Shown here piece by piece: positions 1 through 9,334 of a stretch of DNA of 25,078 nucleotides (position 1 is the stretch's first letter; each line of letters starts with the position of its first letter). Both the position numbers and the translations under genes were made by a program. The notes under the pieces are model-generated. The model saw nothing but the letters and a program-made list of their open reading frames with translations, had not been told where the DNA came from and did no database searches. Origin of the DNA: Chara braunii. Its lineage: Eukaryota; Streptophyta; Charophyceae; Charales; Characeae. The stretch is taken from positions 371,999-397,076 of the forward strand of contig BFEA01000905.1 in assembly GCA_003427395.1 (NCBI GenBank). Direction: 5' to 3'.

Positions 1-10
1 GCCGGCACGG

Positions 11-904
11 ATGGTGTACTTTTCCGACGATGACTTCGAAGGGTATTTTCTTGTTAGTTCACAGGACAATAAGAAGGACCTCAAGGCACCTCCCAGACAA
101 TTGAAACTTTCTATGAAAGACATTCGATGGCAGTGGAAGCATGACGGCTGCCCAAGAGTTGTGATGGGGAACCCTAGCGGGAAACAAGATCAGGTCCGGG
201 ATTGGCGTAAGTTTTGTACAATGGCGCTCCATAAGGCGCCTCAAAACAGCTTGTGGCTTCTCGCGGATCAAAAGGAAGAGGAGACCATTAAGAAGCAAAA
301 TGCTGCCCTTCGTTCTTACTTACCTTTGGCGAAGGCCGGGGAAAATGTATGGAAACTGACCTTGGAATTTTTCGAAAAATGGAAGACGGGCAGATTGCTG
401 AGCCACGATAGGGCGAAGTGGATCGTCAAAAAGAAGAAGGTAAAAAACGTAAAGCCTGGGGTCGCCTACATCCACAACGACAAATTGGGCAGAACGGAGG
501 TGGTGTACAACGTCCCCGTGGACCCGCCGAATAAAAAGGGCAAAAAGGAGAAAGAGGAGGGCGATTGGTTCGTGCAAGTGCCAGACCCGGACGCGCATTG
601 TTGGAAAACAATGGAATCACTCACGGACAATAAGAAGTGTCGCGTTCTGAAAAAGGTGCTTGCTTGCGAGGTCATTTGGGTCCAGGCCGGCTCCCCGTCG
701 TTGGCGAAGTTGGGAAAGCTCAGCGTGAAGGACATGGTGCAGCTGGTGAAGTGCGACCACGTGCTGGTCCGGTTGTGGAATTACTACCAATTCAAGCACG
801 AGAAGAGGTCGGACGAGGACTGGATCCAAAGGTATCCTTTCCTGATATCGAGGTCTGCCGTGTTCAAGAAGTTTGAAGGTCACGGATTGGATGACGAGTT
901 GTAG
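11..904 (+). pseudogene. N-terminal part of a large broken transposon-like ORF, function unknown
   Basis: This is an open frame of 297 codons beginning at ATG 11. The frame is also open to the window edge (codons at 2-10), so the true start may lie upstream. I do not recognise the protein. It is rich in lysine and tryptophan, with a strongly basic patch at about residues 138-150 and a second lysine-rich stretch at about residues 174-188, which would suit nucleic-acid binding. The stop at 902-904 is TAG. The same frame then stays open for 78 further codons, to TGA 1139-1141, and the next large ORF begins in another frame at 1120. I therefore read the TAG as a premature stop (CAG to TAG is the simplest origin) in a longer gene reaching 4221. 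An alternative is a multi-exon gene whose introns I cannot place. Confidence 0.5.
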
Positions 905-1141
905 AATAACAGCAGGAAACACGTTTCCCACTCAGCGCTGTTCAAGGACTGCCCACCGTACATGGGTTGCGACCAGGACAACTCGATTGAGGTGACAGAG
1001 AAGTTGGCGGGCCACAAGAAGTTGTCCGTCGACTGGAGAAACAAGGTTCTCTCCGTGTTGAATGGAAGTAGACTGAAGAGCTGGGAAGTCGCACTTGCCG
1101 AAGACGTCGTTCATATTAAATGGAAAGACACGGGGACGTGA
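905..1141 (+). pseudogene. Read-through segment joining the first and second ORFs; frameshift near its end
   Basis: This is the continuation, in the same frame, of the ORF that stops at 902-904. It has 78 codons without a stop and ends at TGA 1139-1141. The composition stays protein-like (charged, with W, K and D spread evenly, and a CPPYMG stretch near its start). It overlaps the first codons of the next ORF at 1120-1141, around a GGGG run at 1132-1135. That is what a one- or two-base indel in a once continuous gene would leave. It is too short and broken to be a gene on its own. Confidence 0.4.
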
Positions 1142-3408
1142 CATCCATCGCGCCATTCGCCAACGACCCTTTAGAGGCGGACATCAGGGGCGCAGAGCTG
1201 AAGGAGGCAGTGGCTGCCACAAAGAGCCACACGTTCGTCCTCAATCTGTGCGAGCCGGTTGACCTCAAACTGTGGAAGCCCCAAGCGTGGGAGACTTTGA
1301 ATTCCTATTTTCATACGTGGTGTCCCTTGCATTGGACTCTCGTTGTTTTCGTGCCGCGGCAGCACAACCTGTCGTTTCTCGCCAGCATGCACCATCTTTC
1401 TTTCGTCAAGCTGTTGGAAGGGAAGTGGGTGCAGAGAGTGCAGCAAAAAAAAAGCTTCCCCATTGGGAACAATTTGTACACGGAGGAAGACCGCATGTAC
1501 ATCCTCTTCAAGGGTGACGATCTGCGCGTCAACACGTCCGTGGTCTACGAGGGAAACCTGCCCAGGGGTGTTGCTGCTGCGGTGCGATTGCCTCAGAGGG
1601 TCACCCAAACGGATGTGTCCGAGATTCCTTTCACGCCTTGCGACTGGTCGCTGGTGGCGCCTGAACGACAGGGCAGCGTCTACGGGGATATGGAATGCAA
1701 TCCGACACAATTCGTCGGTCTTCTTGATTTTCTTGGCAAGAAGGGAGAGGGTGTCGTGTTTCTTGGGAAACCGCACGCGCGAAGCGTCTGGGAGCTTCGG
1801 AAGGCCGGTCGGCACGTTGTCGCAGTGGAAGGGAACTCCGACCTCTTGCAATTCACGATGCAGGTGGTGAAAAGCGAGGTCAATTCGGGTGGGCACAATT
1901 ATGAGTTCATGGTCGTGAGGCCAACACGGGATAAGGTGTGGAGCAACAAGACGGATATGTGGTTCAAGTTGAGCGAGAGGAAGAGGAACAAGATATACGA
2001 TTTCTTGTTCCTTCAAACGCGTCCGAGGAGGGACACTGACGCCGAGTACATCTGCCGGAAGGACCACGTGTCGGCACTGCTCAACAACTACCACTTCGCC
2101 TCCCGCATTAACGCGAAGACGTTTATCGAAAGGCTGCAGTCGCTTGACTTCGTGGAGTCCGAGGAGCAGTTGAAGTTAGCCAGTTACGCTTCCCTGATCT
2201 CCACTGACGACGAGGAAGCCATAGGTGTGGAGTTTGTCGCCAACGCGAAGGAGGAGGAGAGCGACACGGAGAGCATCGACCTGCAGTACGACCCGCCTCC
2301 GGCGGACCACGGTCGAGGGTCCTCGTCGGCCGGTCTATCACCAAGCGCTGCAGCCCTCGTGTCACCATTGGCCAAACCGGCGCCGGGCACCACGCCGATG
2401 ACGTTGCTGGAGAGACGTAGAGCTCTGGCCGCCCCCCCGCCCGCTTTGCGTCCCGGGTCCGTCGTCCCGCCCGATCATCCGTCTTGGAAGGATGACAACA
2501 TCCACTTCCTGCTTGAACCGCAACGTCATTCACCTGAGCTGGACTGGGGCCATGACAAGGTTTGCCATCCGGGAGTCATCCAGCCAGCAATACGAAATGG
2601 CGAGTGGGTCATGGCCGTGGCAATCCCGGGCGCGGGATGGGTGTCATTCCCATGCGAGTCGAAGTCCAACTTCCTTCACCTCGCGAGGATTTCGGTCCTC
2701 CAGAAAGTGAAGGTCGAAAATGACACTTTTGCACCCGTCGACCTGTCCCTCATTTCCACTGCCGGTCGACTGTTCGACGAGCTTCAGGACAAGTGCTGGT
2801 TGAAATTGACGGAGGACTACTACGAGCTTGACACGAGTCCGTCGAAGGGCGTGGTGGACTGGAAAGTGCCCCCTCCCAGTGGGTCGGACGGTGGTTCTGG
2901 GGGGGGGTCACCTGGAAGCGGAGGGGATGGGGGTGGCGACGCAGGGGGTGGCAAAGGAATCCCGCCTATGGGGGAGAGAGGGTCTCACGGCCGCAACACG
3001 ACACCAGGCAGCGCCGGGGTGGCGGGCTTCGCCGTCGACCGGACTCCGTTGACAGGCACTCGGCCCGAGCATATGACACACTCCGCCGAACCCCCGACTT
3101 CGTCCGTGGGCTCAGGGAGGGACACGTTGGCAGCCTTGGTTGCTCTGGGCAGTCGCTCGGCCGGAAAGCCGAAGTCCACCGGGATCCGAACTACGTCGGG
3201 TGAGGAGTCGCCAGAGCGGTTCGGAATGCGAAGCTGCTCGGGGTCGGGGAATCCAAGCAAGGATCGAGAAATTCGCAGCATTGCGGCGAGGGATGGAGAC
3301 GTCGGAAAGGTGTCGCCTGAGCGGGAGCGACGGCCGCAAGGATTGCAGTGGGAGGCTGCAAGTGCAGGGTCCTGCGACATGGAGACCACGAAGTCCGCTG
3401 AGATCTGA
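1120..3408 (+). pseudogene. Middle part of the broken ORF; degenerate Rossmann/methyltransferase-like domain plus low-complexity tail
   Basis: An open frame of 762 codons. Residues about 36-255 have an alternating strand-helix pattern. There is a hydrophobic strand ending in NLCEP (about 38-46), a strand WTLVVFVP (72-79), a strand MYILFKG (126-132), then GVVFLGKPHA, a helix, and GRHVVAVEGN (211-239). This order resembles circularly permuted (beta-class) DNA N6/N4 methylases, where a DPPY-type catalytic motif precedes the SAM-binding FxGxG motif. Here both motifs are degenerate, so activity is doubtful and the assignment is inference. Residues from about 390 on are low-complexity (Gly, Ser, Pro and Arg rich, with a polyglycine tract near 2890-2955). 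The TGA at 3406-3408 is followed by open frame to 4221. It falls in a repeated motif where the sister copy at 3171-3200 has CGA (Arg), so it looks like a CpG to TpG mutation. Confidence 0.5.
3171..3200 (+). repeat. Short dispersed motif, first copy (in coding frame)
   Basis: First of six copies of a roughly 30-bp motif of the form AAGTCC-N3-5-GATCCGAACTTCNTCGGG. The others are at 3391-3420, 4542-4570, 4612-4640, 4882-4910 and 4952-4980. This copy and the second lie inside the long ORF and translate as a GIRTTSG-like peptide. The other four lie in the non-coding stretch between that ORF and the Ulp1 gene. The last four include two pairs made by the 340-bp tandem duplication, so the independent copies number four. 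Confidence 0.55.
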
Positions 3409-3420
3409 ACTTCTTCGGGC
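3391..3420 (+). repeat. Short dispersed motif, second copy (contains the TGA stop)
   Basis: Same motif as at 3171-3200. Where the other copies read GATCCGAAC, this one reads GATCTGAAC. This turns an in-frame CGA codon into TGA at 3406-3408 and breaks the long ORF. Confidence 0.55.
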
Positions 3421-4221
3421 GGGGTTTGTCGGCCAGGGATTGTCGTGCCGTTGAGAGGGGCAGCGTGCACGGGGACGGAAGGGCGGTCCTCGAGATTCAG
3501 CACGGGTACCGCGGAAGGGGACGAGTTTCGTGGGAGGGAAGAAGGGGAGATAATGAAGGAACAGAAGGGAGCGCAAGAAGGGGAGGAAGAAGGGGAAGAA
3601 GAGGTGGAAGGGGAGGAGGCGGGAGAAACGGAGCTAATTGATTTGTTTGAAGGAAGGGAGGGTGTCAGGTCTGGAGAAGACGAAGTGGAACACAGTGAGG
3701 ACGATGCCGGATCTGGAGAGTCGTCTGACGAGTTCGGACAACTGTACGGAGAGCATCACGAGGATGATGTCAACGACGATGCCACGGCAATAGAGATGGA
3801 GACACAAGTGGTCAGCAGCCTTTCCGCAGAGCTTGAAGATTATGCGGTCCGGCCACTGACGTTTGCTGTCGACTTGCAACACCGGTTCGACGGGGCTTCC
3901 GTCGTTATCAGCCCGTCTGAAAAAAGTCGACGTATAAGCATCGACGAAGTTATCGACGGTATCCTAGGCGACCACAACGTGTCTGCCCGTCCGTCCGCAA
4001 CTGCCAACGTCGCATCTTCCGTGGCAGCTGCCCTTGCTTCGTCGTCGCCGAAGTCTCTGGTGCTGCCGGCCACCCTTGCTGCCGAAGGGGAAGGCGAGTT
4101 CGGTGGAGGACAACATGTGACGTCCCAAAAAAAATCGAGGTTCGGCAGGTCAAACTCTCGACGTGCTCGCTTTGCCTGCGCCAAATTCACCATCGAAGGA
4201 GCGGAGAGAGAAACAGACTAG
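3409..4221 (+). pseudogene. C-terminal acidic part of the broken ORF, function unknown
   Basis: The frame of the preceding 762-codon ORF continues without a stop from 3409 to TAG 4219-4221 (270 codons). A GTG-started reading would begin at 3445. About residues 45-110 are extremely acidic, with runs of Glu and Gly followed by Asp/Glu/Ser. A more ordinary folded-looking segment follows (RISIDEVIDGILGDH near 3930-3980), then an Ala/Ser-rich stretch and a basic Arg-rich end. No family is recognised. Acidic tails of this kind occur in chromatin and transcription proteins, but nothing here proves such a role. It is the likely C-terminus of the long gene that starts at or before position 11. Confidence 0.45.
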
Positions 4222-4470
4222 TAAGCCGTGAAGAACGCCTGCGCATCCGGATGTCGCCGGATTACAGTCCGCGCTATACACACGACAACTGTCCACACTG
4301 TCTATACATACGGGAAGTTCCGGATGCCGGCATGCTACAGCCAGCAGCCCTTCGTACTCCAGCTCGTCAGCCTATATGTGACTCGGCCGGGTTGCTAGTC
4401 GAGGGCGGCGAAAACTTCGTCCAAAACCTTACACTCCATCCAACAAAGGATCTGCCCCGGCTGAGGAAGT
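4222..4470. other. Spacer between the broken ORF and the tandem duplication
   Basis: About 250 bp with no supported gene. It could be the 3' UTR of the upstream ORF or intron sequence leading to the Ulp1 exons. Nothing else is seen. Confidence 0.3.
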
Positions 4471-5150
4471 GGCCAAGGTGCTAAGAAAGTGGCCAAGTAG
4501 ATGGACTGACAGTTTTCCCTTCTCGGGAATAGTGCCGGTTTTAGTCCGTCGGGATCCGAACTTCCTGTGTCGATGCGTGACGTGGTCAGTCTCAGTGGGG
4601 ATGGTGTGTTGAAAAGTCCGCCGCAGTCCGAACTTCGGGGATTGCTGGCCTTCGGCTTTTGTGAGTTGTGGTGGTTTTCCTTTGCGAAGTGCGGCGGTGA
4701 TAAGCTCGAATGTTGCAGTCGTTTTGTTTTCCAGTCGCACAACCGCACCGGGGTGCACATGACCACGAGAGATCAGGGTCATGTGGTCGGAGAGGTCCTG
4801 CTTGACTGTAGGCCAAGGTGCTAAGAAAGTGGCCAAGTAGATGGACTGACAGTTTTCCCTTCTCGGGAATAGTGCCGGTTTTAGTCCGCCGGGATCCGAA
4901 CTTCCTTTGTTGATGCGTGATGTGGTCAGTCTCAGTGGGGCTGGTGTATTGAAAAGTCCGCCGCAGTCCGAACTTCGGGGATTGCTGGCCTCCGGCTTCT
5001 GTGAGTTGTGGTGGTTTTCCTTTGCGAAGTGTGGGGGTGATAAGCTCAGATGTTGCAGTCGTTTTGTTTTCCAGTCGCACAACCGCACCTGGGTGCAAAT
5101 GACCATGCGAGATCAGGGTCTTGTGGTCGGAGAGGTCCTGCTTGACTGTT
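4471..5150. repeat. Tandem duplication, two 340-bp units
   Basis: Unit 1 is 4471-4810 and unit 2 is 4811-5150, with a constant offset of 340 bp and only scattered substitutions. Both begin GGCCAAGGTGCTAAGAAAGT and end CTTGACTGT. Each unit holds two copies of the 30-bp GATCCGAACTTC motif. Frames through the units stay open for up to about 200 codons on either strand. That is a side effect of the duplication and does not look like coding sequence. The second unit runs into pyrimidine-rich sequence ending at a plausible 3' splice site (AG at 5206-5207). Confidence 0.85.
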
Positions 5151-5414
5151 GCGTCTGTACGAATGTATGGTTCTCATTTCCCGTTTCGTCTTTCTTCTGT
5201 TGTACAGGGGTGGTGTCGTCTCGAACACGGAGATCCTCCAAATATCCAGAGCACATATTGCAGAAAGTCCCCGGGTTGAGTACAAAACACAAGGATATGT
5301 TAAAGGCATCAGGGGTTGATGTCGAGATCGGAAAGGAGTACACCGTTGCCATTGAGGAATGTCTTTCCCTTCTTGCCCCAGAGAAAGGGACATATCCACG
5401 ATCTGTGAGTAGAG

Positions 5415-5521
5415 GTGAGGCCATGTATGAGAAGTACTTAGCAACGCGTCATGCACCAGCGGACAATGCCTAGAGCTCCGTTTCTCACTACCCCACGTGT
5501 CCTTTGCTCGATGTTGTGCAG
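5415..5521 (+). other. Intron in the Ulp1-like gene (107 bp, GT-AG)
   Basis: The donor is AGAG|GTGAGG at 5415 and the acceptor is TTGTGCAG at 5521. Joining them puts one base before and two bases after the junction and keeps the protease frame. Without splicing, the first exon frame stops at TAG 5471-5473. A nearby donor, TCT|GTGAGT at 5405, has the wrong phase for this acceptor. Confidence 0.6.
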
Positions 5522-5565
5522 TGCGGGCAACAAGTGCAGCACGCAGGAAAAGTTTCGCGGCAACG

Positions 5566-5738
5566 ATTGCGCCACAGAGTCTGAGTTTGCGGGTTTTGGA
5601 TGACATTGTACGAGGCTTGGTGTCGTCTAACACCTGTCTCTTATACACATCTAGATGTGTATAAGAGACAATTGCGCCANAGAGTCTGAGNTTGCGGGTT
5701 TTGGANGACATTGTACNAGGNTTGGTGNCGTCTAACAC
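5566..5738. repeat. Artificial 68-bp duplication flanking the adaptor
   Basis: 5566-5633 and 5671-5738 are the same sequence apart from Ns at 5680, 5691, 5706, 5717, 5721 and 5728 in the second copy. The pair brackets the mate-pair adaptor, so one copy was created when reads crossing the junction were assembled or used for gap filling. The extra length including the adaptor is 105 bp (35 codons), so the protease frame is not shifted. Confidence 0.92.
5634..5670. other. Nextera mate-pair junction adaptor left in the assembly
   Basis: CTGTCTCTTATACACATCT (5634-5652) is followed directly by AGATGTGTATAAGAGACA (5653-5670). These are the Tn5 mosaic end in two orientations, the known circularisation junction of Nextera mate-pair libraries, missing only the last G. 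The reverse strand reads SYTHLDVYKRQ, a familiar contaminant peptide. This is a library artefact and not genomic DNA. Confidence 0.97.
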
Positions 5739-6390
5739 TNTTCTCTCTATACTGGGCGATGGTCAATTTCGGATTGCAGCAAAAGATCTCCTCACCTTCT
5801 TGCATGTCAACGGCAGGGTGAATGATGAGGTGGTCAATTTCTATATGGCGTTGTTGGAGTCGACCGCATGTGGGTCACGTGACATCTCTTCAGGCCTTCA
5901 AGTCTTCAGCTTTAATTCGTTCTTCTTCAGTAAACTGCGACTTCAAGGATACGGTGGGGTACAGAGGTGGGCTAAAAACTTAGATTTGCTTCGTTACGAT
6001 ATTATCTTCGTTCCTGTCCATAAAGATGATGATCACTGGATCCTCGTTTCCGTCAACATAAGAGGTGATGTTCTCGAAATTTTTGATTTTTTTCCTCGCA
6101 TTGTAGCTGATTCTAGTTTTCACCTTAGTGTTTTCGGGTTGATTGTGCAGTATTTGGAACGTCAGACATCACATAGGCGTTCGGGTAGGAATTGAAAGTC
6201 CATAGTGAGAAATGTTGTGGTGGATGGAGTTCCGAGACAAGTGGATGGAGCAAGTTGTGGTGTGTTCATGTTGATGTATGCGACGTTGTTGCAACGTGGA
6301 GATCGACCACCTTTCCGGTTCTCTTGTAAAGATATTTTGCTTCTTAGACGACAATTAGCATCATGTGTCTTAGAACATCATTGTCTTTGA

Positions 6391-6928
6391 TGGATTTGAT
6401 TGACTTCGAAACTTTTTTTTAAGGTGTTCCATTCGTTGATCATTAAATTTCGTAAATCGAGACATTATTCAACTGTCCTTTTGCCTGAGGCATTGCTTTC
6501 TTTTATCGTTCCGAGTTCGCGTTATCTACGGCAAGCTCAATGCATGTCCTCCGTCATGTATGGGCTTTGTAATCTATGTTACGTAATGTTCCATGTTCCG
6601 AATTCTGTTCAAGTTGAAGTATTGTGTTCCATGTTTCGAATTCTGTTGAACTGGAAGTGTAAACACGATTGTGAAACTGGTTGGTGGATGAATGAGAAAT
6701 CTCATCTTATGTGAAATTGGTCAGTGGATGCCCAAACCTTCTTTGCATGAACATTTAAAATGCGGATATTCATCGTGATGGAGCACAATTTGAAGTTTTG
6801 CACTAGTACATAGAATATCGAAATTAAGTGGTGATTAAAATACACCTTGCCCATCATAACTGTAAACAAGTATGGATCTCAGTGCCCTCATGTCAGGCGA
6901 GATGATGAGCGTGCATGTATGCGGAATT
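6391..6928. other. Non-coding region after the Ulp1-like gene, with a 38-bp tandem duplication
   Basis: AT-richer sequence without a supported gene. It holds a two-unit tandem repeat of 38 bp (6588-6625 and 6626-6663, starting GTTCCATGTT). It also holds two imperfect copies of GTGAAACTGGTTGGTGGATG, near 6671 and 6712. Confidence 0.5.
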
Positions 6929-7715
6929 TATGCAAACACACCCATCGTCTCACTCGAGACGATTGTTTGGATGTTAAAGAGATTCGGACTTATGCAAGCA
7001 CACCCGTCGTCTCACCCGAGACGATTGTTTGGATGTTGAAGAGATTCGGGGATAACGTAGTAAATGAAAATTTGATGTGTTAACCAACAACAGTTCAATC
7101 ATGACACCTTGCTCATCACATACGTAAGCTTTGAGTTTAACAAGTATGGATCTCGGCACACTCCTGTTCCAATCTCCCAAGGTCACAAGTCTTCTAAAAC
7201 CAGTCCGGATCTCATCATACATCTAAACAACCGTTTTCAGCAAGACGATGAACCTGCATGTATGCCTTTGGAATAACCGAAAGAATTATACTCTCCAATT
7301 CAATCTCATTACATTCCTAATTTTGTTTACAAAAGTTCAACAACTATGGAAGTCATCAAACTTTCGCATTTGGGGTGACTGGGCAGGCATGCCCATGTAC
7401 AAACACTGCAGTCAAAAATGAATTCATAAGAAAGAGGACAGTGTCACAATATAGTTACTGTATCTTTCATCACATTTATGAAATTGAAGTTTGACAAGTA
7501 AGGATCACGGCACACTTCCGCACAGGGTTCCCTTTGGCGTGCCAATCGTTATTCGTTTATGAAGTTTGACTGGTATGGATCCCAACACACTTCCCCACAG
7601 GATCACCAACATGTTTTTGAAGTTCAACAAGTAAGGATCCCAACACACTTCCACATTTGGGATTTCATTTATGACGTTTCACAAGTATGGATCTCAGCAC
7701 GCTTCTGCATGTGGT
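6861..7715. repeat. Six interspersed copies of a roughly 35-bp motif
   Basis: Copies of a motif close to GTTTGACAAGTATGGATCTC followed by AGCACACTTCC start near 6861, 7136, 7488, 7563, 7620 and 7676. Spacing is irregular (57 to 350 bp). A second repeated block, TGCAGYCAAAAA then AGAAARAGGACA, occurs near 7408 and 7752. The array ends about 100 bp before the left LTR and is not present at the right flank. Confidence 0.6.
6929..7052. repeat. Tandem duplication, two 62-bp units each with a hairpin
   Basis: The units are 6929-6990 and 6991-7052, nearly identical. Each contains a short perfect inverted repeat: ATCGTCTC-ACTC-GAGACGAT in the first and TCGTCTC-ACCC-GAGACGA in the second. No gene is associated. 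Confidence 0.8.
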
Positions 7716-8167
7716 TAACCCCTTGATGGGCATGCCTACGTTGCTTAGGCTGCAGCCAAAAAATAATTCGTTAGAAAAAGGACACAGCATAATGTCCTAT
7801 TTTAACGAATAACGTGTTTCTTCCAAGCTGCAGCCGCAGTCCTTCCCCACCGTTCAACCACCAACAACTCCGCGCACACCTTTGCTTCCCTAACTGAAGC
7901 CGCAATCACACAGTCCCAAACAGACGTGCTCAAAGCGGCACAACAATCCGCAGCGGGCTCAGCAACTATCGTGGGAGAAAGCGCAGTTGAAAACGAGCCG
8001 CGGAAGCCCAGCCGTGGATCAGCAAGCCTGGAGCAGCCTGTAGCAACTGGATCCACACAACTTCGGACAATAGGACGACAGCGTATTGGTCAGCAAGCGG
8101 GCTCCCAAGCACCGCTGCTTACCTTCAGCCACTTCACCCAATTAATATGGGCTGGGCGCCAACCAAC

Positions 8168-8823
8168 AGGTAAGTCCATAACCTCGTGGCCAACTTTACT
8201 CCAGCTACTTAGCTCCGCAGGCTAAGCCGTACGCTGACCATAACACATGAGGCTCCTCCCTCTGCTCGCTCGTCGCTCCTCCGTATGATTAGTGCACAAT
8301 GAGCCAACCAGCGGCTTACCTCCGATCTCTGCCTTGTGTCCCGTGATCACATTAACTCGGTTACCAGGCAGGCCAGCAAGCCCCGCAGACGATGAGGTGA
8401 GTGGTGTGCTGGCCAATAGCCAGGTCCGCACACTTGCGGCTGGCCCCCCCTGTCGCCTCGGTCGCCCTGATGAACGACTCACCAACCAATAGGTGAGTCT
8501 TTATCCCCAGCAACTCTTCAACAAACAACCATCATTGGCAGAATAGTCTCTGCAGCCGCAACGCCCAACCAATAGGCAAGCCCCCACTTCTCAATCGTCT
8601 CATGCTACCTCCACCGATAGGCTGAATAACCTTGAACGAGTCTTCCGCTCGTACCCAGCCTGCAAGTAGCGTAAGATAAGCACCCTGACTCCATGGCTGG
8701 CTTCCCTGTTTGGCCGAACAAAATCGAATGACTCTACCACTGGGACTTGGCCAGGTATACCACAACTCGGCAACGTAGCTCGGCTATCCGTNNATCCCGC
8801 ATCGCTAGCTCCCNAAGGTAAGT
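8168..8823 (+). promoter_or_regulatory. Four consensus 5' splice-site-like octamers in the LTR
   Basis: AGGTAAGT occurs at 8168-8175 and 8816-8823, and AGGTGAGT at 8395-8402 and 8491-8498. All four are present at the matching places in the right LTR (offset 13488). Each is a near-perfect GT-AG donor. Whether any is used is unknown. Confidence 0.35.
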
Positions 8824-8840
8824 ANTTCTCTTCCCCAACT
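8793..8840 (-). other. Antisense LSU-rRNA-like piece (left LTR copy)
   Basis: ATCCCGCATCGC and its flank correspond to the complement of the conserved nuclear LSU rRNA stretch containing GCGATGCGGGATG. In the right LTR, where there are no Ns, the 13-base core is exact at 22281-22293. The adjoining 34 bases on its left match recalled LSU sequence at about two-thirds of positions. The assignment rests on memory of LSU rRNA. Confidence 0.45.
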
Positions 8841-9334
8841 GCAGGCAGCTCCCTCTTATCCCCCACTTTGCTGCCTCTGCCGACCGAGCAGACGNCTTGC
8901 TGTCCAAATGGTGATCCTTCAGCCCATAGTGGCCTTCGTGCNACCCTCACCGATAGCAAGGGACAAAATCCAATGAATCGGCCGCTAGATCGTGGCCGGG
9001 TGCATCCTCTAGGACAAGCAACATGTTGGTGAACGGGTAAATCTCTGAAGTCGCAGCTGCCTCCTCGCCTCATCGTAGTCTCACATATGTATATCCCATC
9101 TCCCTATAACCCTCTCTGTATGCGCAGTGTGGCTAGCCACACTCTACTTCCCGCGATAGGATGAACAAAACTGGAATGAACCTTCCGCTAAAACATAGAC
9201 GGATTCATTCCCCTCTTACCATCCCCTTTTCCCATACAATGCCTTTTCTTTATGCCACAGAATCAGTCGCTCCAACCCGGAATCCACCTGCACTACCGTG
9301 GCCGCTCTATCTAGAAACCCCCAAACAGCTTCTC

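Larger units (their letters stand above)
5208..6390 (+). pseudogene. Ulp1/SENP-type (C48) cysteine protease gene, interrupted by a TGA; two exons seen
   Basis: The exon model is 5208-5414, intron 5415-5521, then 5522 to TGA 6388-6390. The protease domain begins near 5590 with a typical N-terminal pattern (NDEVVNFYMALL). It keeps the expected catalytic residues: His in DDHW (6034-6036), Asp in IFDFFP (6085-6087), Gln in VPRQ (6238-6240) and Cys in ASCGVFM (6256-6258; family members usually have DCG). Such enzymes cleave SUMO-like modifiers from proteins. In plants Ulp1-like genes are often carried by Mutator-like and CACTA transposons (established knowledge). An in-frame TGA at 6193-6195 separates Asp from Gln/Cys, so the product would lack its nucleophile. 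The second exon also contains an adaptor artefact and 68-bp duplication (5634-5738, 105 bp, frame-neutral). The first exon upstream of 5208 is not identified. Confidence 0.7.

Noticed and set aside
1171-2094. 307-codon minus-strand ORF
   Set aside because: It is the antisense of the strongly protein-like plus-strand ORF, with His/Arg/Leu-biased composition typical of a shadow frame.
4429-5106. Long minus-strand open frames over the 340-bp duplication
   Set aside because: They exist in several frames and on both strands, and they follow the tandem units. This indicates biased, duplicated sequence and not a gene.
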